Assembly (NCBI GenBank): GCA_027625915.1
Contig: JANTQA010000012.1
Location: 14,904,501 to 14,968,500, forward strand
Reading direction: 5' to 3'
Source of the DNA: Anaeramoeba flamelloides
Taxonomy: Eukaryota; Metamonada; Anaeramoebidae
Length of the DNA: 64,000 nt
In this document: piece after piece, positions 47,963 to 57,105 of the stretch
How positions within the stretch are numbered: the first letter of the stretch is position 1
Layout of the letters: each line of letters starts with the position of its first letter
The notes under the pieces: generated by a model
Seen by the model: only the letters and a program-made list of their open reading frames with translations
Databases searched by the model: none
Told to the model about the DNA's origin: nothing
Program-made: the position numbers and the translations under genes

Positions 47963-49071
47963 ATGGACATTGCTGTACCTTCTTTAAAATATTACAATTT
48001 CAAAAATGAATTATTTCAAATTCATACACATTACTCAAAAGAATTAACAACGTTTGATTTTTTTTTTTTTTTTTAATTCGATAACAAGCCATTGTTTTTT
48101 AAACAAAAGTCTTTTTTTTTCTAATCCTTTTTAGTGAAGAAGATCAAGGTCAATTACAGATCCTATTAAAAAAAAAAGAAAACAAAAAATTCCTTTTCCG
48201 ATCTATTTCAAAAATTACAAAACACTTTGACGAAGTAGAACGTTGTCCAGTTGCAAACGATGAGATTTATCTCTTATTTGGTTTGAATTTTTTTCTTTTT
48301 CTTATTTGGTTTAAGATCAATTTTTTTCTTCTTGTTAAACGATCTTTCAAAAACAAATTAACTAAAAAGTTACAAAGCAAACAAGTTGGTAAACAAATTA
48401 TTAACGTACTTTTCAACTTTGATTTTTTTGGTACAAAAAAAAATTTTTTTTTTCGACGCTTTACTTGGTTTTCTTAGTGAAACAAAAAACTAATTTTTCT
48501 TTTTGTTATTTCTCAAAAACGAATTGTAAACAAAAAACATTATTAAATTTGTTTTGAATTGAATAGTCTTTTCTGTTTTTTTTCTTTTCTGATTTTTAAT
48601 AATTTAACGTTTATTTTTAATTTTTTTTTCTTTTTTTTTTGAAAAAAGAAAACAATAAACGAATCATTAAACCAGCATTAAAAAAAAAATTTTTTTTCAA
48701 AGACAAACCACACGATCTTATAAGAAATACAATTTATCTTCTTCATTGAAAATAAAAAACAGTCTAATGGTTTTCCCCAGGAACGACAGGTATCAAAAAC
48801 AAATGCGATTATTGTGGTTTGATGGCTTATTCAAACTTGAAATTTTAAAAAAATAACAAAAGAGATTTGAAGAAAAAAAATGAAAAACTCAAAAAGAAAC
48901 TTGGAGTAAAAAGTAATAAAATAATAAAAAACTTATCAGCTACTTGTAAATAATAACTCGAAATACATCTGAAATTCAACAAAGTTTCGTAAAAAATGCT
49001 TTCGTGCAGAGGCAATAGATCTCGATCTAATTGCAACTATTGAAAAAGAATACAGTCAGCTCCACTTTTAA
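47963..49071 (+). CDS. four-exon gene, small protein of unknown function
   Basis: Exons 47963-48051, 48135-48280, 48781-48816 and 49010-49071 join in phase to 110 residues. The sequence is coding-like (LKYYNFKNELFQIHTHYSKE, FLFRSISKITKHFDEVERC, GIKNKCDYCEAIDLDLIATI) with one C-x2-C pair, but I do not recognise the family. All three donors are GTTTGA, with acceptors TTTTTAG, TTCCCCAG and CGTGCAG. Consistent phase across three small introns is unlikely by chance, yet no homology supports it. The last six residues (YSQLHF) and the stop come from a MITE (49051-49252). Removing the MITE and one TA would place a TAA stop straight after ATIEKE. In intron 2 (500 nt) the exon-2 frame stays open to 48477, so an intron-retained form is conceivable. 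Confidence 0.6.
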
Positions 49072-49252
49072 GGCACAAACTTCGAGCCAAATTAAAAACA
49101 CAAAAAAAATCCCGAATTTAAAAAACAAAATTCAAATTCAAGTAAAATAATTTGAGTTAAAAAAAAATTCCAAAAAATGTGCCTTAATTTAAGATTTTTT
49201 TGAACCTTAAATTTGGTTAAAAGTTTGTGCCTTAAAAGAGGAACCCACGGTA
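49051..49252. mobile_element. 202 bp Tc1/mariner-type MITE at the gene's stop codon
   Basis: Left end TACAGTCAGCTCCACTTTTA then AGGCACAAACTT; right end, inverted, TACCGTGGGTTCCTCTTTTA then AGGCACAAACTT. TA at both borders and CAGT/CCGT next to it fit Tc1/mariner elements. Non-coding in itself, but its left end now supplies the final codons and stop of the preceding gene. A GAAA tandem run (about 49252-49275) follows directly. Confidence 0.8.
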
Positions 49253-50508
49253 AAGAAAGAAAGAAAGAAAGAAATTAATAAAGACATTTTAAAAGATTGT
49301 GACCAAAAAAAAGTTTTATAAAATTCCTGAAAAATGTTTCTATTGATCAACAGCTTTAAAAGATACTTTTGAAAAATCTTTTTAATCACAATTTTTAAAA
49401 TAAAAATATAGATGAACAATTTTTTTCTGTCGCCATTTCTCAAACCCAATGAATGGATTGGTTTAGTTGACTTTTGATAATGTAGAGTGATCTGAGGATT
49501 TAAAAAACCATTTTGAAAAAATTATAATACTGTCATTTTCCAAATAATGTATGAAAAAATCTTATTTCAATTTCGTAAAAATATTTTAGGAATTATTTTT
49601 TGATAAAATACACAAAGATCTTCACAAAATCAATTCAAAATGGGTATTGGTGGGATTTACTTTGCCTATACTTGTTGGGCTATTGAGATAAAATTTAAAT
49701 TTTTTTAATTTGAAATTTTACAGTATCCAATTTACAAAATTGAGTTTCCTCAAAACAATTGAGACGAAATAATAAAAAGATCTTTACAAATCAATTAAAA
49801 ACGAAAAATTGACTCACACTAATTTGGCACTTCCTTATTGAACTTTGGGATCAAAATAAAAATTTTTAAAATTGGAATTTTGCAGTAACATTCATAAATA
49901 ATTTTCAGAGATAATTATTATGGCTGTTTTAAAAAAGCGTGACAAAAAAAGTATTTAATGAAAGCCCTAAAATTAGATCTCTTGATAAATATGAACTGTT
50001 TTGCAGATAGATTAGATTTGAAAACTGTTTTTTACACTTTTTTAAAACGACTTTATAAGAAAACGAAAATTTATTCCTTACAATCTGAAAAGTTTTTAAC
50101 AATGCTTATTGCCATTTCCATCACTAATACATCATAAATAGTCTTTATTGTAATAAATATTAATATAAGATTTTTTTTCTTTTTTGAGATAATTCTTTTG
50201 GTTAGAAAACAAAAAATTGATTTATTCAACCTATTGTAAAAAATATTAGTATTATTTTAAACAAGAATAGTTATAACGATTAAAAATTTCAAACAATTTC
50301 CAAATATTTACTCAGAAACTTTACTTTTATATCAAGATGAAATTTGATTTTTTCAAAATAAAATTTTCTTCAAGATATTTGGGAATTACTTAATTTTATC
50401 CTAAGAATTCAAAATCAATTTTTTTCATTGACAAAAATGATTTAAATTGTAATAAGGATTCTTATGAATAAGATCAAACAATTTATTAAAAAAATTTTGA
50501 AATTTGAA

Positions 50509-50580
50509 AATTTTTTTTCAATTTTTTTTCAATTTTTTTTCAATTTTTTTTCATTTTTTTTTCATTTTTTTTTCATTTTT
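50509..50580. repeat. short tandem repeat, T8CAA-type units
   Basis: About seven units of TTTTTTTTCA(A), with the last units losing one A. Simple slippage-type array. Confidence 0.85.
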
Positions 50581-51654
50581 CGAAAATGAGAAAACCTCTA
50601 TTTAAAACTTTAAAGCACCTGTGTAGGTATAAAAACAAAAACTACTGAGTTTTGCATTTTTTTTATTTTCACTTTTTTCGAAAGTTCTTTTCCAATTTTA
50701 ATCCAAAAAAATTAGGAAAAAAATAAAAACAAATATTGAAAAAAATTTCATAGAAAGATCTCAATGACAAAACAAAAGTTACTTGGAATGGAATAATAAA
50801 CACATGTAATTTAAAGTAAATTAGATCTTGAACCATACAATAAAAATTATTATTTTTCCACACTTTTGCTCTTTTATTTTTTTGGATTTATTTTTGATAC
50901 GTAATTGATTTGGAATTTTTTTTTTATTGCAAGGCCTATAACGCTGCTAAATACATTCGTGTAATTGTATTCAGTATCCAAAAATAAAATTGTTTTTTTA
51001 ATTTTTCATTTACGAACTAAAATTTCTTTTTTTTTCTTTTTAAATAAATTTCTTTTCTTTTTAAAAAATTTCAACTTGTGTTTTATTGTGTTTGAAAAAT
51101 TCTTCCATTAATAAATCTTACAATGATGAATTGTTTCCCATTTTTAATACCCCTTTTTAATTCTCTGAATTTTTGACTCATTTGCTTCGTAACATAGATT
51201 ACTGTTTTTTTATACTTGAAAAACGACTTTTAAAAAAAAATGATTTTCAAAATCCGGATTTTTTCCTTTTATAAGCTCCATCCAAAAATGTGGGGCAAAA
51301 AAATATCCATCAATATAAGAATAAATTCTTTATTTAGTTATTAAACTCAAAACTTTAGACAAAAAAAAACGAAGCCATTAATAATAATAAAACTCTTGAT
51401 TAAAATTTGTGTTTATTGATCAAAGTTCGAAGAATAAAAAATAAAAATAAAAAAAAAAAAATTGCCCCTAATTTTTTGGAAAAATATCCAAAATTAGTAA
51501 TGTCTATTTAACAATCTTTAGTTCGATCTTTTTTTCAATTTTTTTTTTTTGATAATGTGTAAAATCATACTTCAATATATTTTTGATTTGATCTTTAGAT
51601 TTTTTGTTTTTCATTTGATCATTAACTTTTTGTTTTTCCCATTAACTTTTTTGT

Positions 51655-51691
<37 letters not shown>

Positions 51692-52242
51692 TTTAAAAAA
51701 AGCAAACTGAATGAAAAAAAAAAAAAAAAAAACCTTTTTTTTTTTTTTATTGTAATTTAAGGGAGGAGTATTCAACAAAAATTACCTCCTATTTGCCTGA
51801 AACTCTAAAATTGTATTTAGGGTTTTTTTATCCTAACTGTAATGTAAGCAGGATTACAGCTCAAAGGATATCTTTTCTTTAAAAAATGAAAAGAATAAAT
51901 TATTTCGGAAAAAAGAAAAGAAAAAGAGAATGAAAAGCAAGAAATGAAAGAGAGTCAAAAAATAATAGAAAAAAGAAAAAACTTTCAGTGAAAAGTTTTT
52001 TTTGTGCCCCAAGTGTTGAATGGGCTGGTGTTTGTTTCCTTTTATGTCGTTTTTTTTGGATCGCCACCATAGGTTGTTTTAATAAAGAGTTCTAAATATT
52101 TGAACAACTATAGATCAAATGAAAAAGGCTGTTTATTAAATTTTGATTTAGAACTTTATAGATGGGTTGAATCTATAAAGTGCTGAGTTTTTAAGAATAA
52201 GATTTGGTTTTCGAAATTTTCTTTTCAGCTCAATTCGTCGAA

Positions 52243-52287
52243 GATCTGATCATGAACAAGTTTGGTTGGGTTAGTCATGATCAGGTC
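52243..52287. other. hairpin with 13-bp stem
   Basis: GATCTGATCATGA (52243-52255) pairs with TCATGATCAGGTC (52275-52287), with one G-T pair and a 19-base loop. The sequence is less A/T-rich than its surroundings. It could be a structured RNA, an element end or a regulatory site; I cannot tell. Confidence 0.5.
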
Positions 52288-52303
52288 AACCAATTCTTAT
52301 AAT

Positions 52304-52419
52304 GATTTTTTATACTTTTTACCTTTCCCAAACACCTAAAAAAAAACAAAAAGAGAAGGAACATAGAGCCCAAGTAACTTAAGAAGGGAAATTTGGAAAA
52401 GGTAAAAAGTATAAAAAAT
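52304..52419. repeat. small inverted repeat, ~24-bp arms
   Basis: TTTTTTATACTTTTTACCTTT at 52306-52326 is mirrored by AAAGGTAAAAAGTATAAAAAA at 52398-52418, around ~70 bases. Looks like a very short palindromic element. Confidence 0.6.
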
Positions 52420-53588
52420 AAAAAACCTTTTTATTTTTTCTTTTTTTTTTTGTTTATCTCACCTCTTTAATTGAAGTGTACAACTGTTCTGAGCAATTTT
52501 TCCACCAAAGTCCATAGAAGTCAACTCAATTGTTTAGAATCAAAAGAATTTTTGGTTGATTTCTTATCACATCTCTTCTGAACTTTGTTAAATTTTGGAC
52601 AATAATAATAACAAAGTAAAAATGAAAAAAATGAAGAATTCGAAAAAATAATGAAATGAGAAATTTGACTCTATTATTTTTTCAAAATTAAAAATTTTGC
52701 AAAATAATTTTAATTCAAAAAAAAATATTTAGAATCCATTAATAAAACTTCAAAATACAAGAAATTAAGTATGATATGTTAAAAAAAATATTATTGTTGT
52801 ACATTTTGTATAATTGAATTAATATTAAGAAATAATTATTGAAATAAAAAATGCCCTATATTATTGGAAATAGCTTACTCAAAATACTCCTTTAAGGAAT
52901 ATATTTTTTTTTACTTTATAGACCTGAATTTCATTGATAAATTTCTGTTAAACTATTATATCAAATTTCGATCTATTTAATTACCAACAGCTTCGATTAA
53001 TTTTATTTTTTGAGATTTGAATCGAAATATTAATCATTAAAAATAATAACAAAATCAAAAATTTTTTTTCAAAATCAAGACTTTCCAACAATAAAACTAA
53101 AAATATGCCTCACCACATTTTCAAGAATTAACTTTTTGTTAATAAAATATAATAAGGCTCAATTTTTTTAGTTTTATATTGAAAAGATGTGAAATTTTGG
53201 ATTTCAAATAAGAGAGATTCAAATTAATAAATTTTTTAGATGAGGTTAACTCATCTTTTTTAAAACCAAAAAACAAAACAAAAAAAAAAAAAGATTAAAA
53301 TTACATAAAAAATAAATTTTTCAATCAAAATATTTAATATTGTATCATATTAAATCTTAACCAAAAAATTTTTTGATATTAAATTTTCACAATTGTCCAA
53401 AAGTTTAATGTAAAATAAAAATTTAAATTGCATCAGAAGCAAATAAGATTTGTTTAAAATAATTGAAAACATAAGATTTGTTGAATATAAACAAAAGAAT
53501 AACATCTGATAATTAAAAACTTTTTATAAAAATAATAACAAATAATAATATTTAATTTCTTTATTAACCCCAACTTTATTTATTATAG

Positions 53589-54316
53589 AAAAAAGACCGG
53601 TTATTCAAGATAAAAATATTACCTTTTTAAGAAATAATAAACAATTGAAATTAGATCAGAACCGTTATCACTTTGCTATTGGAATTCTGACTGAAGAAAT
53701 GAAAAAGCAAATCCAATCAAGTTCAGAAACAGAAACAGACACAACTGGAGAATCAGACATAAACAAAGAAAGTGACGAAAAAGAACAAAAAGAACAATTT
53801 GAAAAAAACGATGACGAAAGTGAAGAGAGTGATGATAATGCAACACAAACCGAAGAAAGTAAAGAAAATCAAGAAAAAGATAATGATAAGGTAGAAGATG
53901 AAGAAAGCGACGAAAACGACAATGAAGAAAGCAAAGAGGAGGAGGGAGAAAAAGAAATTGATAATAACGAAGAAAAGGAAACCATTGATTTAATCCAAAC
54001 ACCCCGAAAAAAAAAAGGAGGATTTGTGCATAGTGTTATAAACTTTGCAAAATATATATCTCCTTGGAAAAGAGGGGAAGATAATTTACCAAAAACAGAA
54101 CAAAAAAAAAAGGAAGAATTAGAAAAGGATCTTGAAAGAAAACGAACATTTCAAGAAAACTCCGAAGAGGAAAGTGAAAACGAACAAGTTATTGTTAATT
54201 GTGACAATGATGAGGATGAGGACGAGAACGAAAAAAAAGAAATAATTGAACAAAAAAAAAAACGAAAAAAAATAATCGATAATAAATCCAATTTAAATAC
54301 TAATGACGATGATTAA
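53589..54316 (+). CDS. acidic Glu/Lys-rich protein, 5' exon(s) missing
   Basis: An exon starts after acceptor TTATTATAG (53588) in phase 1 and runs to TAA at 54314-54316. No ATG lies in frame before 53698, so upstream coding exon(s) are expected. Readable protein: KRPVIQDKNITFLRNN at the start, then ~100 residues dominated by Glu, Asp, Ser, Asn and Lys. A compact, less biased motif follows, TPRKKKGGFVHSVINFAKYI then SPWKRGEDNLP (about 54000-54085), and is the likely functional core. A second acidic/basic stretch has a probable nuclear signal QKKKRKKI. No family recognised; a nuclear acidic protein is a guess. The charged tracts come from GAA/GAT-rich simple sequence but keep the frame for over 200 codons. 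Confidence 0.65.
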
Positions 54317-56105
54317 ACAAATAACAATAGAAACTTCAAAATTTTAACTAATTGGAAAAAGGAATATCTACAATAACAACAACAAACACCACCATCATCA
54401 TTATTATTATCAATTATAATCTAACAATTTTTAATTAAAATTGTTAAAGGAAAAAATAAATTATTAAATATCAATTATAACAAAAATAAGAATATATTAG
54501 CTTTTTAAAATAAAAAAATAATTTTAATTTTGATCTTTTTTTTTTTTTTTTTTTTTCATAATACAGAATATTTATTTGTAATTAAAGATCTTGTTTTTTA
54601 TTATAATTTTTTGTTTTTTTCATTAAATTTTCATTTTTAAATAATTCAACCAGTATCAGAAACGAAAAAAAAATAATTTATTGATTAATTGGTTTTATTT
54701 TACAAGAAAACAACTTTTTTTTTTAATTTTTTGAAAAATAAAGAAAATTAATTTTTCTACTTCAGATATACAAGAATTGAAAAGGGGGAAAAGAATATTG
54801 GTGTTTACTGTAAGAATTGATATTTTTGTTCTTTTTTTACCAATCTTTAAATTAGTATGAATTTGTTAGGATGTTGTAAAAGGAATTTTTTTTAAAATAT
54901 AATTGAAAGAGTTCTTTTTAATATAAAAATAGTCATTTTCTAATACATCTTATTCGGTCAAAAATAGCCATTTTGAATATGATTCTGATAATTGTGGGTG
55001 TTTTTTGGGTAAAAAATCTTGATCAAAAAAATCAAAAATCAAATTTAGAAAAAGAAAATTACGAAAAATGAAAAAAAATATTTTTTTATCACTTTTTGGG
55101 TTTTATTCTTTTATTGATGCCTTGAGTGATAACTTTAAATGAATTATCAAATAGAATGATAATAGTTTAAACTATAAAAATCATTCAAATAGATAAAGAT
55201 CCGATTATAATAGTAATTGTTTAGATTCATTTTTTTTTTTTTTTTCTTTTCAAGTAAAACAAGACCATTCTTATTAAAATAAAGTGAAGCATAAAAAGAA
55301 GTTGAACCCAAAAAAATACCAATTATTACGTATATATTATATGTTATTATTATTATTAAAATAATTGTTTTATAAATATGAACTATTTAAGTTATCAGGG
55401 GTAGTATGATAAATTAACCCAAAAAAAATATTTATTATCATTTTGATATATTTTTGATAATTGAATGTTGTTTTTATAATGATTTCATTTACAAATTACA
55501 AAATCTTTTTTGAAAATTTATTCAATCTCCAATTTGATTATTTTGGTTTTTTCTTAAATCTTAATCAATATTATTAGGTGAAAATGGAAATAATAGTAAT
55601 CTTTGTACTTTTTTTTTTTTTTTTTCAATTTCATTTTTTCTAATGAAACCTTATGTTTTTTTTTGTTTGTGTTTTGAATTTTTAACTTGAATTGCCAATT
55701 TTACCCTTTTAAATTTTAATTTGTAATTAAGATTTGATTCATTTTTTAGTTTTTTGACTTTGAATTTTTGGTAATATAAAAATTTAAATTTGAAATCCTT
55801 TCAATTTTAGATTTTTTTTCTCCTATTTATTTTTATTCACTTAAACACCCTCTGTGATTTTTTTTTTTTAGATTATGTGAATTTTTTCGATTGAAAAATC
55901 CTTTTGGATTTCCTTTGAAGTTATTTAATTTTTTTCAACCAAAAGAAGAGGCATTCCACAAACCATTTTTAAGGTAAGTTTACCCTTGACTATGGAACAA
56001 ATCTGCTGACAGTGAATAAAACCTTCATAAGGAGATCTTTAAGGGATTTATTAATAAAAAATTTTTATAAGTTTATAAAGAATAAGTTCTTTCTCCAATT
56101 ATTAC

Positions 56106-56350
56106 TTAAAGTTCCAATATCAGTATAAAAGCAAAAAAGTCGATTTTTTTTGTCATTTTTTTTCAATCTCCTTTTTCAAAAACCCCATGAACAAAAGGTT
56201 GACTGAAATGTAAATTCGACTACTAGTCAAACCTAGCCAAATATTTGGTTCAAAACTATAACTTAAAGATATTCCAAAAAAGTTAAATTAAAAAAAAAAT
56301 GTCAAAAAAAAATGGCCATTTTTTACTTTTTGACTGGTACTAGCGCTTTA
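56106..56350. mobile_element. MITE-like element related to 4479-4793, TTAA borders
   Basis: TTAA at 56106-56109 and 56347-56350 bounds imperfect inverted ends: AAAGTTCCAATATCAGTATA and, inverted, AAAGCGCTAGTACCAGTCAA. The interior block CTCCTTTTTCAAAAACCCCA with GAACAAAAGGTTGACTGAAA matches the 4479 element. Non-coding. Confidence 0.65.
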
Positions 56351-56384
56351 ACATTCACAGGACTAACTTTGAAATTAATGAGTT

Positions 56385-56520
56385 TCCTTGAGTAACGACT
56401 TGTATTTGAATCATAAATCGCAATAATTTTCAATTCCTTTTCCTTTTTCATATTGTTCTTTTGTAAATCAAGTTTTCAAACAAATTAGTTTTCAATTGAA
56501 AAATTCTTTTTGAAAAAAAG
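56385..56520 (-). repeat. dispersed repeat with an open frame
   Basis: Minus-strand block TTACAAAAGAACAATATGAA ... ATTTATGATTCAAATACAAG, shared with 18640-18810 and, more weakly, 30085-30190. A 42-codon frame (MKKEKELKIIAIYDSNTSRY ...) starts inside it and runs into the MITE at 56350. The other copies do not keep the frame. Confidence 0.5.
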
Positions 56521-56694
56521 TGAAAATAAAGTGAAAATTTTTTTCCTTTTCTAATTCTCCTCACAGTAATAAAAATTGTTGACAAATTACCATAAAAACG
56601 ACCATATAATTTAGGTGAAGAAACCATTTTAGTCTTTAATTCAAATGGCAAATTCTCTAGAATATTTTGATTTTTAATTTCTTTTCATTCATCC

Positions 56695-57059
56695 AAATAA
56701 TTAATTATTATTCTCTTTTTATCTTCTTGATCCACTTTCCTAAAATTGTTTGACAAAAAAGGCACAATTAATTTCCTTTCTTGTGGGCTTTACAAAATGG
56801 TCTTGTGAAATCTGAAATGTGTCAAACAATAAAAACAAAACCTTACCTGTCAATTTTGCTCAACAAATTGTGAAGACGATAACTTGTTTCTGACCAGAAA
56901 GGAATTTTGAACTCCATGAGATAGTAACTTCAAGATCTTCAAAGGATTAAAAAATAATTTTAATACCTGTAAATAATTTGTTCACATATTATCTTTGGAT
57001 CAGAAGATTTGAAGGTACTTTGGGTTTGGTGAGAAATTGCCAGTCAAATAATTTTCCAT
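56695..57059 (-). CDS. candidate three-exon small gene (58 residues), function unknown
   Basis: Exons 57059-57019, 56927-56847 and 56749-56695 splice in phase (introns 91 and 97 nt; donors GTACCT and GTAAGG, acceptors TTGAAG and TTTTAG) to a protein containing MEFKIPFWSETSYRLHNLLS and KVDQEDKKRIIINYLDE. No family recognised. Translation could instead start at the ATG in exon 2 (56917). The frame stops at TGA 56695, yet stays open for about 80 more codons beyond it (ILENLPFELKTKMVSSPKLY), so this may be part of a longer, damaged gene. Its start lies only 46 bp from the ATG of the divergent RhoGAP gene, which is tight for two promoters. Confidence 0.35.
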
Positions 57060-57105
57060 TTTATATTTATTTTCTTCATTTTCCTAATTTTTTTTAAAAA
57101 TTCTA

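Larger units (their letters stand above)
49253..53588. other. intergenic region with simple repeats and hairpins
   Basis: Contains a (GAAA)n run at 49252-49275, a ~10-bp tandem repeat of T8CAA type (50509-50580), T25 and A20 tracts near 51655-51735, a 13-bp hairpin at 52243-52287 and an inverted repeat at 52304-52419. Upstream exons of the 53589 gene may lie here, but I could not place them. About 49280-50500 and 50590-51650 show nothing I can name. Confidence 0.5.
54317..56694. other. intergenic region with a MITE and a repeat-derived frame
   Basis: A/T-rich, with T17-18 tracts (54537-54554, 55611-55625), the MITE 56106-56350, and a minus-strand repeat (56385-56520) that continues an open frame to 56448. 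No confident gene. About 54560-56100 shows nothing recognisable. Confidence 0.5.

Noticed and set aside
52232-52277. Exon-like stretch QFVEDLIMNKFGWVSHDQ between an acceptor and a GT
   Set aside because: It coincides with the 13-bp hairpin and its phase does not join to the 53589 exon; likely coincidence.
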